Shown: one piece after another, positions 37,904 through 49,103 of the stretch | How positions within the stretch are numbered: the stretch's first letter is position 1 | How the letters are laid out: every line of letters begins with the position of its first letter | NCBI GenBank assembly: GCA_963682025.1 | Contig: OY821518.1 | Span: 305,821,429-305,885,428, forward strand | Length of the DNA: 64,000 nt | Direction of reading: 5' to 3' | Source: Cordilura impudica | Lineage: Eukaryota > Arthropoda > Insecta > Diptera > Scathophagidae | Made by a program: the position numbers and the translations under genes | Notes under the pieces: model-generated | What the model saw: the letters and a program-made list of their open reading frames with translations, nothing else | Database searches by the model: none | What the model was told of the DNA's origin: nothing

Positions 37904-39360
37904 CCCTTATTATACCTATCGACTCAGAATCACTTTCTGAGTCGATTTAGCGATGTCCGTCCGTCCGTCTGTCTGTATGTCCATGCAAACCTTGTAATCA
38001 AACTACAGGTCGCAAATATGATGAAATTTAGTATATGAGCTTTTATCGGCCATAGGATGAACGCTGTTGAAATTGGTGAAAATTGGTTAATGTTAAGATC
38101 GATAAATGTTAATGACCACTATGAGATCGACTTAAATTGCCATAATATCCAAATTATCATATAGATCCCGGTAAAATTGGGTTTGTGTATGTTTATTACA
38201 TCTATTTATCAGTAGTCAAATAATTGATCCCATAGGACAATTCTCACTCATTGCCCCCATATAAAGCTGCTTACTAATCTTCACTTAAATCGATCAAAAA
38301 CCAAAAATATTGCACAAATTTTTTTTATATCCTATACCACATAGTAGTGGCTGTTTGTAACTACCAAAAATATTTGACCTAGACCCATCTTTTATTATAC
38401 CGATCGAATCAGAATCACTATCTGATTCGATTTAACGATGTCCGTCCGTCCGTCCGTCTGTGTGTCCATGTAAAGCTTGTAATCAAACTGCAGGTCGCAA
38501 CTATGAATATATTTTGATGAAATTTGGTATATAAGCCTTTATCATTCGTAGAATGAACTATTGAAATTGATGAGAATCGGTCTATGTTCAGACCTAGCCC
38601 CCATACAAATGACCCCTATGAAATCAACATAAATTGCCATAAGATCCAAATTATCATATAAATCTTAGTCAAATTGGGTTTGTATGTGTTTATTACATCC
38701 ATTAATCAGTAGTCCAAAAATGATCCCTATGGGATAACTCTTAGTCATAGGCCCCATATAGAGCTGCTTCCCGATCTTCACTTAAATCTATCAAAAAACA
38801 AATATATTGCACGGATTCTTTTCAAATTTTGTTTTTATATATTTTTGCAAAAAACAAGACTTTACCAAACATGGTCTGGATCGGTCCATTTTTGGGCATA
38901 GTCCTCATATAGATATAGCATCCGATATGAACTTTTTCATATCTGCAGCCAAAAAAAATTAATAAAAATCCCACTCAAATTTGGTTTATGCTTATTTTCT
39001 ATATCCAGTTATTTGGGCCTGAGAGATAGGGTCTCTAAACGCATGGTATAGGGTATCGTATAGTCGATCTAGACCGACTATAATTTTCTAACTTGTTTGT
39101 ATAACTTTTTGCAATGTTTTTGCAAAAAATTAGTGACCTTATCAAACATGATCAGGATTGGTCCATTTTTCGATTTAGTCCCCATATAAATATAGCATCC
39201 GATATGAACTTTTTCATAGCCGAAAGCAACAAAATTAATAATGCCACTCAAATTTGGTTTATGCTTATTTTCTATATCTAATTAGTTGGACCTAAGATAT
39301 AGGGTCTCTAAACGCATGGTATAGGGTATCGTATAATCGGTCTAGATTGACAAACATTTT
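37904..39360 (-). repeat. DINE-like interspersed repeat, copy I, split by copy J
   Basis: The first part (37904-38325) runs from tatacccttattatacctat through the microsatellite (about 37956-37975) to aaaatattgcacaaattttt. The second part (39097-39360) resumes at gcaatgtttttgcaaaaaat, the next block of the family, and ends with a decayed hairpin (taatcggtctagattgaca). The 771 bp between are a separate, better-preserved copy in the same orientation. Confidence 0.85.
38326..39096 (-). repeat. DINE-like interspersed repeat, copy J, nested
   Basis: Begins tatatcctataccacatagt (with a small deletion after it), has a (gtcc)n tract at about 38441-38456, and ends tagtcgatctagaccgacta then ttctaacttgttt. 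It interrupts copy I within a T-rich run, so it is the younger of the two. Confidence 0.9.
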
Positions 39361-39599
39361 TTAACATCACTCTCGGAAATCATATCAATTTTTCGGTATT
39401 GTAGGGTAAAAATCTTTTGGATTCTGAAACTCAATTGACATTTTCTGGAATACATTTGATTATTTTTGAAATATATTTGATAAATTTTGAATATATATTT
39501 CATAGTTTTGGAAAATCAATTGATGTTTCCCGAAATACAATTGCTGCTTTCTGAAAAGCAATTGATGTTTTCTGAAATACAATTGGAATTGGTGTAGTT

Positions 39600-40354
39600 G
39601 CAAATGTTGATCCCGTTTGGCATCCCTAATACACTACATATTATTTCGTTTTTAAATAAAAAGTAAATAACTATTTTAACTATTCGGCTTTATTTTTACC
39701 ACTATTGTGAAACATAAAAAAATAACTTAAAAGTATAAAAAAATTTTAAAATAATTTACTCGCACGAGCGCATCTCAAGTATCAACCCCTAGAATAATAT
39801 CAACACAGAATTTGATAAAGGAAAACGCACCGTTACCTGCATTTAAAGGCCATCAAAATAAGTTTAGCGTTAATGAGGTCTTGTTAATGACAACATATAT
39901 TTGTGTTTGTTACTGGACAAATCGATGAATGACGTTTTTCTTCTGATTTTTTCAAGTGTTACTAATTGTGGTTTTGGAAAAACTAAAAACAAATTCACGC
40001 CATTATGCGATATTTGACATTGTTCAAGAAGAACAATTGAATGAGAATTTCATTAGTTGACATGCTAACACCTTTTATCGTTGAAGTTTTTTTTTATATA
40101 ATTTTTTCCTTTTGACCTTTTTTTATGTTATTGACGATCCACATTTGAAAAGAAAAGAATGTCATGTCAACATCGAGTATCGGCAATCAAATGTCAATGA
40201 GATTTGCAATCAGTAAGTAGCTATTGTAACAGTGTTATCGGTAGATCTAAACATTCTAATCGTTTCAAGCTCTATTAGAAAATATAAGTAATTATGAAGT
40301 TTTATAGAAATTAAATTTTATATAAATAGAAGCGAAAACTGTAGCAAGCTAATA
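39600..40354. other. Intergenic AT-rich stretch
   Basis: No gene, RNA or element end was recognised. Confidence 0.5.
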
Positions 40355-41104
40355 TCTGTGGTTTTCTGGAACAACCGCGTATGTCCATTTTTGTCAGTTT
40401 TGAGTTAACGATGCCAAAAATAATTTTTAACGCTCTTTCGATGTGTTTAATTTTTTAACAAAAAATATTGACCATTTCTGAGTTTTTTCTTTAAATAACG
40501 ACGTAACTTAAATGTTGCAGCACTAACGACGTATGTCAACCTACGTTTGATCGCTGACAAATTATTTTCTCAGAAAACGACACATATCGACATAGGTTGT
40601 TATTAATGAAAAAATATTCAAAATAATTTTGGATTATTTTTCAGTTTATAACCACTTATAAAAACTGTTGTGTTTATTTCTGTTATTTGTTGTCATTATT
40701 ATTCTTGATACGTTGTTATATTCTCAACCTAAGTCCCGTTAACTTTCTGTTGACGAAAAAAAAAATCAATTTTTCAAGCAACAACAACTTATGTCTAAAT
40801 GTGTAGTTGCACTGGTGGTTTTCTTTTTCAAAGAAAACGACATTTGTCGACATAAGTTGTTTTTCTGCACATACTTTGAGTGTAATTTACGTATTGTTTT
40901 TTTCGTCCTTCTCTAGGATCTATTCCTCTTAAGATTTTTGACTCAAAATTTTTTATAAAGTATTTATTGCCCATATCTACAGGGCTGTTAAATAAAAGGT
41001 CCTAAAAACTTTATATCGAGCCCATAATTTCAAATATAACGTTTTTTGGCTCTCCTGAACATTTTGATTTGATGACATACGCGGTTATTCTAGAAAACCA
41101 CAGA
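40355..41104. mobile_element. MITE-like element with about 31-bp inverted termini
   Basis: The left end tctgtggttttctggaacaa then ccgcgtatgtc is mirrored at the right (gacatacgcggttattctag, then aaaaccacaga), with two mismatches. TA flanks both sides. The 750-bp interior is non-coding and repeatedly contains gacataggttgtt or its inverse (about 40540, 40590, 40785 and 40845), often next to agaaaacgaca. Confidence 0.7.
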
Positions 41105-41310
41105 TATATTGAATAGTAGGATCAGTTTATCAGCTAAAAATTCTTAAGAATTGAAATAAAAGTATATTTCCGAACTTTTGCATTATCAAAATTTTAAATG
41201 TACTACTGTATTCAAATGAAAATATGACTTTAGTTATAAAATAAAGAATCAATTCCATCGTCTTCAAAGTAATCCTCCTTCGCTGGTATGCTTACTCGTA
41301 CTAGAATAGC

Positions 41311-42385
41311 CCAGCACTCGAAATTCGAGTGCAAATTCTAGGAAATATTATTATACCCTATACCACTATGTGGTTTGGGTATAATGACTTTGTGCTGCTG
41401 TTTGTAACAACCAAAAATATTTGACCTACACCCATCTTTAATTATACCGATCGAATCAGAATCACTATCTGATTCGATTTAACGATGTCCGTCCGTCCGT
41501 GAGAATCGGTCCATGTTCAGACCTAGCCCTCATACAAATGACCCCTATGAAATCAACATATATTGCCATAAGATCCAAATTATCATACAAATCTTAGTCA
41601 AATTGGGTTTGTATGTATATATTACATCCTTTAATCAGTAGACCAAAAAAGATCCCTATTGGACAACTCTTAGTCATAGGCCCCATATAGAGCTGCTTCC
41701 CGATCTTCACTTAAATCTATCAAAAAACAAAAATATTGCACTGATTCTTCTCAAATTTTGTTTGAATATATTTTTGCAAAATACAAGAGAATTTACCAAA
41801 CATGGTCAGGATCGGTCCATTTTTGGGCCTAGCTCCCATATAGATATAGCATCCGATATGAACTTTTTCATATCTGCAGCCGAAAAAATTAATAACAATC
41901 CCACTCAAATTTGGTTTATGCTTATTTTCTATATCCAGTTAGTTGGACCTGAGAGATAGGGTCTCTAAACGCATGTTATAGGATATCGTATAGTCGGTGT
42001 AGACCGACTATAATTTTCTTACTTGTTTTTTCATTAAATTTTTGTCTTCCAACGTTTTTTTTAATTTATATATATAAAAAATTTATGAATATTTAAATGA
42101 GCCTAAAGGTATGTTAATCAATTTTAGCAATTCACAATTCAACACAGAGCGTCTGATATATAATTTAAATCATTCGCATTAACAGGGCGTAACGAATTAC
42201 TATAAATATTTTATTTTATTTAATTTAATATATTTTTATATTCTCCTCCATATGAACTGTAACTATGCTAATTTTCACACTCCTCCGTGCCCGCATATTG
42301 CTTAAAAAGGGAAGTAAAAATTTACCTTCATGTATTAATATATAGATGTCGTTTTTTCCAATTCTGCTCCTCGAATTTCGTTATG
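41311..42385. mobile_element. Inverted-repeat element interrupted by a DINE-like copy
   Basis: The left end ctcgaaattcgagtgcaaat is mirrored near 42358-42385 (aattctgctcctcgaatttc). The stretch at 41311-41350 and 42030-42150 matches the repeat at 12471-12640. The interior without the inserted copy is about 400 bp and non-coding. Confidence 0.5.
41351..42025 (-). repeat. DINE-like interspersed repeat, copy K, internal deletion
   Basis: Begins ttataccctataccactatg and ends ctataattttcttacttg. About 120 bp between the (gtcc) tract and gagaatcggtccatgttcag are missing. Comparison with the empty repeat at 12471 defines the insertion: host ggaaatatta before, tttttt cattaaa after. The element therefore sits in a T run with little or no target duplication. 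Frames at 41720-41908 and 41762-41959 are repeat sequence. Confidence 0.9.
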
Positions 42386-42570
42386 GCTTTAAAGCGCGCA
42401 GCGGTTCGATTTTTTTTGTGTTTATTGAATAGGTAGAAGTGACACGGTGCCAAATTACCGCATTCGTTAACGAAATTTTTCGATCGAAATTATTGTTTTA
42501 TTTTCCAAAATAAAATACTAAGAATAATTTTACTCTGTCATAGTTAGCGAATTATGGCCCCTAGTTAAGA

Positions 42571-42990
42571 CTAAAAATTAAACGAGGACTGATGTTTGTT
42601 CGTCTTTTCTAAAATAATAAAACAAAATATGGAATTTCGATTGATTTTACTCGAATGCGGTGGTTGTGGAAATGTGGTGACTTGCCTCGAAGTTTGTGCG
42701 AAATGGTCTCGAATAACCAATGCAGTGTGAGACTCTGTATTATCATGACACAAAAACCAAAAGTTGTCTGCCCATAATACTTGCTTCTTTTTTTTTAAGA
42801 GCTTCAGGTAAGTAACGCATAACACTAAAATAATGATCTTGATTTTTGAATGACGTTGGCGTGATCATCCTGTCTTACTTTAACTTTCGTATGATATTCC
42901 CTTGAATGTTGATTGTTTCCAAGCCAAATGCATAGATTCATTTATTACGTTCTAATAATCAGAAAGTATTTTTCAAAGATTTTAATTGGA
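42571..42990 (-). pseudogene. Mariner-like transposase fragment
   Basis: The minus strand reads HDNTESHTALVIRDHFAQTS at about 42690-42750, then a short stretch to FPQPPHSSKI, matching the second catalytic Asp motif and the PQPPYSPDLAP region of mariner transposases; the third Asp is lost. No start, stop or element ends are clear. Confidence 0.6.
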
Positions 42991-43750
42991 CGTTCATTAA
43001 AAAAAAAAACAATAGTCTTTCTGCAATCAATAGAGATTTGTCGTTTTTGAGACTCAAAATTATTTTTAAAATGGTGTTGACTGATGCTTCTCAAATGACA
43101 ATAGTATCAGCATGATCTCTAATTCTCTCATTTCCTTGATTATTCATAAGTTGAGGTTTTTCTCCTCCCGGGCACTTTTTATCTTTAACTTTTTCTCTGC
43201 CTTCTTGGAACTGTTTATGCCGCATTTAAACATTTTTAACGTTTTTGCAGTAGAAATTTCATTCACTAAACAAAATTTAATGCAACTTTTTTATTCAACA
43301 AAATCGGACATTGTTAAATTTCGAAATCTAGCACAGATGTTAAAACAGTACTACTAACCTGAAAGAAATTATTTGAGTTAAAGTTAAACAACGTGTTAAA
43401 TATATCAGACAATATTAAATTGGACAAAGGATGCTACAAAATTAATAAATAATTGCCTTAAATACAAACAACAATTTAACGAGTTCCGAATGTATTATGC
43501 TGTCCCGCCTAAGATTGGGGAAATAGGTTTTTAATCCAAAGGACTACTATGAAACAACCGATCCGACGAAATGTATCAATTCTGATGTAGTTCTTTCCAT
43601 ATCTCATATGCCAACTGGTCGATTGTACAAACTGTAACAACATACAAAAGCTCAGAAAATATCTACAGCATATATTCATTTCAATTAATGTAAATATCTC
43701 TCCTAAACGATTGTTTTAGTAATACGAGCGCTTATGGTCTGTTACCGGCG

Positions 43751-45064
43751 CACAGTGGCTCAGGATCGTTTTTCGTTGGCCAAAAATCTGTTTTAATATA
43801 ATTGAGATATTTTAGTATTTTTTTTTTATTGGAGAGACAATTCCTTGAACTTTTTTTCTAATTTCAAATTAAAATCGGTTAAGCAGTTAGTGAGGAATTC
43901 AAGGTCAAAGTTAAACTTTTTCTTTTTTACAATTTAGTATAAAAATTTGGTTTTTTCTGGATAAATAAACCTTTTAAAAATACCTGGTATATTTTTTTGA
44001 ACAGATTTCCCACTTTACAAATATCTCATAAAAATATTTTGTACGGAATTTTTTCAAAACTTTTTTTTATAAGCAACATTAAAAGTGACTTATAATTATT
44101 TTTCATTTAGTTGGAATATTACTTCCAAATATTCGATATTTAATTCTGTATTATTTCTTTCCAGTAGCAGACTCATCACTTTTTCATCAGCACAAATGTT
44201 CTACTTTCCATTGGTTTCGAATGCTAGAGGTGAATCGATTGGATGTCGCCAATCTTTATTTGGAACATTTCTTGCCATTTTCTGAATAATGAAGTATTTT
44301 ATGAATTGTTGTAGACATATTTTTCCATGGTTATTTGGTTGTGTATATTCTTTCACAATCACCAAATTTTGTAACTTCAATTTGTTGACTGAAATAAGGT
44401 TTACATCAACACCCGTTTCGGAGTCTGAAAGAAACCTTCTTTCTGTATGTTTTCCCATCATTCGTACTACATCCTTGTTTTAGTTGATCTATAAACATTC
44501 CACATTTCAAATATTCATGTTTCTTTTTTAAACTTCTTGTTGGTGTCATTGTTTCATATTGATCCTGTAGGTTCGAAATCCAAATCATAGTTAATTTTCA
44601 GTATGCGCTCCATAAATCGTGTTCTTATTTTTAGCGGTGACAATGCAAATTCAAATGCATCAATATTTTCTAGTGATTTTTCCCGTACTTGGTTTAATTG
44701 GCTTGATGCAGTTTGGCAAATAGTGTAACTATCACTGCTAGCACTAAATGTTAGTTTACTTCAATTGCTTGCCCCGCCAATCTCTAATTCCAATGGCTGT
44801 AGTGTTGCAATTTGGGCTTTGCTATTACGGACTTACTTTTTAATGGTATAATGAGTTTTTAAATTTAAATTCAAATTTGATTGGTCTGCAGGAATTCGTA
44901 AAAGATGGTTTTCCAAATTCTTTTTCAATCGAAATGATACATATGTGAGGAGTTTGTGAGGAGTGATATTTATTTTTGATCAAATTTTTGACTGCCTTAG
45001 TTCTAATATGTTTGCTTTTAAACGACGATAAAATTTTTGCAATCAATGACAACAAAAACTATAG
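43751..45064 (-). pseudogene. Decayed Transib transposon, C-terminal half with one terminus
   Basis: The terminus cacagtggctcaggatcgtt at 43751 is close to the ends of the intact Transib at 51738-55585. The 5 bases before it (cggcg, 43746-43750) are a GC-rich flank like the other copy's duplication. The minus strand then carries pieces collinear with residues about 350-690 of that transposase: RNVPNKDWRHPIDSPLAFE near 44220, HGKICLQQF near 44310, TERRFLSDSETGVDVNLI near 44420, and SCRPIKFEFKFKNS near 44860. Frameshifts and stops are common. The N-terminal half and other end are missing, replaced at about 45065 by the Helitron-like repeat. Confidence 0.85.
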
Positions 45065-45104
45065 GTTTTAGCCAATGAACTCAATTCTTGAGACATACAT
45101 AAAA

Positions 45105-45473
45105 ATACGTCCTATGCTCGTTATTTTATAACTGGAGAACCACTCAACCGATTTACAAACCAATTCTTTCACTGATGGTTTAAAAAAAAAACATCGAAAG
45201 ATGTCTACGCATATGCATTTTACGCACACTTTTTTGATGTTCTCACTTTAAAAAATTTATATTTTTTGCATTTCTTTTCAGGAAAATGTCAATCCTTTCT
45301 AGAAGATTTCATTTTTAATACAAATACGTAAATTTATTATATTGAATTCTCCAGCAACGCAAGCAGGGTTACTCTAGTATTTTATAAATTTATTTATAAA
45401 ATATTTTGCAAATAAATAGATAATGTTCGTTGGAGTTACAAACAATAAATTTTTTTCTGCAGTAGTCAATATA
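45105..45473. repeat. Helitron-like repeat, copy 1
   Basis: Contains tcctatgctcgttattttat followed by aactggagaaccactcaacc and gattt, a layout much like insect Helitron 5' ends. At 45355-45378 is agcaacgcaagcagggttac then tctagt, like a Helitron 3' end (CTAG before T). Similarity to copy 2 continues past the CTAG to about 45473, so the duplicated unit is larger than the putative Helitron. It is followed directly by DINE-like copy L. Confidence 0.55.
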
Positions 45474-45474
45474 A

Positions 45475-46166
45475 AACAAATAAGAAAATTATAGTCGGTT
45501 TAGACCGCCTATACGATACCCTATACCATGCGTTTAGAGACCCTATCTCTTAGGTCCAACTAATTGGATATAGAAAATAAGCATAAACCAAATTTGAGCG
45601 GCATTTTTTTTGGCTGCAGGGACTAGGTCGAAAAATGGACCGATCCTGAACATATTTTGTAAAGTCCCTTATATTTTGAAAAAATATATACAAACCAAAT
45701 TTGAAAAAATCTGTGCAATATTTTTGTTTTTTGATAGATTTAAGTGAAAATCAATCGGGAAGCAGCTCTATATGGGGCCTATGACTAAGGGATTAATTTT
45801 TCATTACTGATTAATGGATATAATAAACAAATACAAACCCAATTTGACTAAGATCTATATCGGCAATTTATGTCGATTTCATAGGGGTCATTTGTATGGG
45901 GACTAGGTCTGAACATAAACCGATTTTCACCAATTTCAATAGCGTTAATGCTATGGTCAATAGAAGCTTAAATACCAAATTGCGACCTGTAGTTTGATTA
46001 CAAGGTTTGCATGGACACACAGACAGACGAACGTACGGACATCGCCAAATCGAAAGTGATTCTGGGTCGATCGGTGTAATAAAAGATGGGTCTAGGTCAA
46101 ATATTTTAGTAACAAACATCAGCGCAACGGCAATGTACCACAACCACATAGTGGTATAGGGTATAA
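45475..46166 (+). repeat. DINE-like interspersed repeat, copy L
   Basis: Plus-orientation copy between the two Helitron-like units. It starts acaaataagaaaattatagt with a diverged hairpin (tagtcggtttagaccgccta). There is a short degenerate microsatellite at about 46020-46040. It ends accacatagtggtatagggt. Confidence 0.9.
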
Positions 46167-46224
46167 ATAAGTCCTAGTTCGTATTTTATAACTCGAGAAC
46201 CACTAAACCGATTTAGAAACCAAA
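46167..46224. repeat. Helitron-like repeat, copy 2, left part
   Basis: Matches the start of copy 1 (tcctagttcgtattttataa, ctcgagaaccactaaaccga). The unit resumes after the LINE at 47483. Confidence 0.6.
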
Positions 46225-47482
46225 TACATGCGTTGGAAACGTTTATTTCACTTTCACTTTCACTTTTTAACTTTTCATCCACTTCTACGCAGCTTTTACA
46301 TTCATACCTCACAAATCGGACTCAATCTGTATACGTTAATAATTCGACCTCAAGACCTGTAACACTCACGAGAGACGTACCTTAAGGATCGATTCTGTGT
46401 CCACTTCTTTTTTCCGTCTATGCCAATGATTTGCCACAACAACTATCTCACTGCAAAATACATATGTATGCGGACGACGTTCAGCTGTATCTGAGTAGTC
46501 CAGTAAGCTCCATAGAAGAAAATGTTGAAAAGCTAAACTATGACCTTAATAAAATACATTTTTGGGCCACTGCAAATGGACTTTGTCTCAACCCGCATAA
46601 ATCAAAATGTTTGATTATTCATAAAAAACTTTTCAGCCTGTTCTTGAACTTGATATACTAATAAACCATAAGAAAATCGAGATTGTAAAAAAGGTAAAAA
46701 ATCTTGGCATAGTGTTCAATAACAACTTGACTTGGTCAAGCCACGTAGATACACTTGTGGTTCAAACGTATATAAAGGTAAGATCGCTTTGGGTAACTCA
46801 GTATTTTACGCCGTTAAGAGTAAGACATCTTCTTGCAAAGGCATACTTAATTCCTGGTCTACTTTATGGCTGTGAACTTTTTGGCAACTGCGACTACGTC
46901 AACAAGAAAAAACGAAATATTTTGTACAACAATATTGTTAGATATGTTTATGGACTGAAGAAACGTGATAGTGTTTCGACTTTCTCAAAAAGTCTTTATG
47001 GAGTCTCATTCGATAACCTTATTAATATAAGGGTTTTAATGTTTTTGCACAAAATTATTTACACTGAGAAACCCCTATATCTTAATGACCAAATACAGTT
47101 CACTAGATCCAGAAGGGGCAAAAAAACTTATTATCTCTAAGAGTCGATGCCTTGTGTCAGAATGGCAATTTTTCATAAACGCCACACGTCTTTGGAATGC
47201 AATTCCACACAACCAACAATTAGTTAGAAACGCGATACATTTTAAGAAATTTTTGTTTAGTTACTTTGTTTAAATATATTTAATTTTCAAATCTTTAAAT
47301 TCATGAATTTTAATAATTTCTTGTATTTATTTTACTTTATTTTAAATAAGTTATACATTTTTTTATTCTATTTTAATTTTGTGGCCAAGTTTTGAACGAT
47401 GAAAATCCTGTACTTTAATTATAAGACATGTCTTGTTGTACAGGAAATTAATAAAGAAATAATTATTAATTATTAATAATAT
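46225..47482 (+). pseudogene. 5'-truncated LINE with reverse-transcriptase relic
   Basis: The plus frame begins in the reverse-transcriptase domain. LTRDVP, a stop at 46383-46385 where Q is expected, and GSILCPLLFSVYANDLPQQL form the PQGS..GPLLF block. MYADDVQLYLSS at about 46464-46500 is the catalytic YADD box. After a frameshift near 46650, the thumb and C-terminal part follows (VKNLGIVFNNNLTWSSHVDT at about 46695; LIPGLLYGCELFGNCDYVNK at about 46850), then after another shift near 47110 LWNAIPHNQQ and a stop at about 47273. A 3' untranslated region ends attaataaagaaataattat. It is non-LTR, probably jockey- or CR1-type. It lacks an endonuclease and is dead. Confidence 0.85.
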
Positions 47483-47825
47483 ACTGATGGTTGAAAAAAA
47501 AAAAAAAAAAACATCGAAAGATGTCTACGCATATGGTGATGATGGTCTTTTTCCCATATTAGATGTGTAAATTTTTTCTTTTTTGATGTGCTCACTTTAA
47601 AAAATTCTTGTTTTTGCACTTCTTTTTCAGGAAAATGTTAATTCTTTTGAGATTTCGTTTTTAATACTAAGATGTAAACGTATATTATTGAATTCACCAG
47701 CAACGCGGGCAGGGTTACTCTAGTACTTTATAAATTTATTTATAATATATTTTGCAAATAATAAATATTTTCCGTTGGAGACACAAATAATAAATTTTTT
47801 TCGCAGTAGTCAATTTAAAAGCACT
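47483..47825. repeat. Helitron-like repeat, copy 2, right part
   Basis: Resumes copy 1 at ctgatggtt, poly(A), acatcgaaagatgtctacgc. It includes accagcaacgcgggcagggt then tactctagta, and runs to cgcagtagtcaatt at about 47815. The LINE at 46225-47482 splits this unit. Confidence 0.65.
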
Positions 47826-47830
47826 GCGAT

Positions 47831-49103
47831 CTTTGATTATCAAATATTCTGCCAGTCTACTGCCTTTTCACACTAATTAATTTGTCATTCATATTTTAGT
47901 AAATTTGCGAAAATATGCAAATTCACGAATTTTGCATAAAAAAGGAGATAACCAAGTCATCGCAAATTAGACTTCATTTGAATTAGGGTGATATTTGCAA
48001 CAAAAAGAAAGAAAACTCTCGCGGATATTGAATTACAAAACAATAGGAATTAAAAAAAGAGTATTCAAAGCTAATTTGCATAAAACGATATTAAACAAAC
48101 GACTTACAACAAAATAAACAAACTTTTGCCTACAAAGTCAATGATCATTTTGAAAATCCCTCTAATTAGCATATTGAAATTCCACTAATACAACAATCTG
48201 ATCCCTTTATTTTCAGTCACTCTCAAAGTGAAATTCAATTCGATTTAATTTCAATTTTAAGAGTAGTGGCAAACATCCTTTAATACTCTATTCGTAGACA
48301 GGAAGCACACGTTTTTTTGTTGTTGTTGTTTTGTGATTTATTGCACACAAATTAACATAAAATGAAATCAAAACATTATGAATGTTTATTTTCGACAACA
48401 CAAAAAGACCTAAATCAACTATTGGAGATGGATAAAGACAATGCAAGCGAGTTCTTTTAGCGTGTGTGAAACGTGTGTAAACATTATTTATGCAAATATT
48501 TATTTATGGAAACGGAAACATCAGACACAAAATATTTTACACAATTTTGTAATGTTTTTATGACCTTGGGTTGTTTTAAACTTATCTAATGCAAAACTCA
48601 AAAAAAGAGCAATTGCAAGGTTACCAAGGACAATAGACGTGCGCCAGTAAAAAAAAATGGGCGTTTTATTATGGTTGAATTTGTATTAAAGTATTTAAGG
48701 GTTACACACCTATATATGTATAGATTTTTTTTGTCAACAGCCAACCCTTGAGTAATTAAACATAAATCCTTGAATATCCTTTAATTATTATTCATAATCA
48801 GCTTATAAATGTTTTAAACTGTCAAAAGTTGCGGTAATTTAAAAATCCTTTTTTTTTAATTTTGATGTCATTATATGAACATACGAATAGTATAATTATT
48901 ACTGGTATTTAAGGATCCTTTTTACGGTTTTTAATCCACTCAAAACAAGGACCTTTAAACAAAATATTACAGCCTTCAAAAATTATAAATACAACTTAAT
49001 TAATTTTGAGGTTTATTGGATAAACAAAGTAGAAAAAAAAGAACAAAATATTTTTTGTATGTATTTGAGCTACAAAATATATATGTAGATAATTGAAAAT
49101 GTC
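47831..49103. other. Intergenic stretch downstream of the 49.1-kb ORF
   Basis: No element was recognised. For the minus-strand gene at 49104-49988 this would be the 3' side. An AATAAA on the minus strand occurs at 49013-49018 (tttatt on plus), about 90 bases past the stop. Confidence 0.45.

Larger units (their letters stand above)
36805..39598. mobile_element. Element with terminal arrays of a 24-bp repeat in opposite orientation
   Basis: The left end (36805-36890) has actaca followed by repeats of ttgtatttcagaaaacatca. The right end (39418-39598) has the same pattern inverted (tgatgttttctgaaatacaa, ending tgtagtt). A third array in the left orientation lies at about 37650-37806. Units vary around tcaattgtatttcagaaaac. 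There is no transposase. Two nested DINE-like copies occupy 37904-39360. The arrangement of tandem repeats inside inverted termini recalls Foldback-type elements. Target duplications were not resolved. Confidence 0.55.

Noticed and set aside
46595..46610. acccgcat, an inverse match to the GCM binding site
   Set aside because: It lies in LINE coding sequence, far from gcm; an 8-base match is expected by chance.
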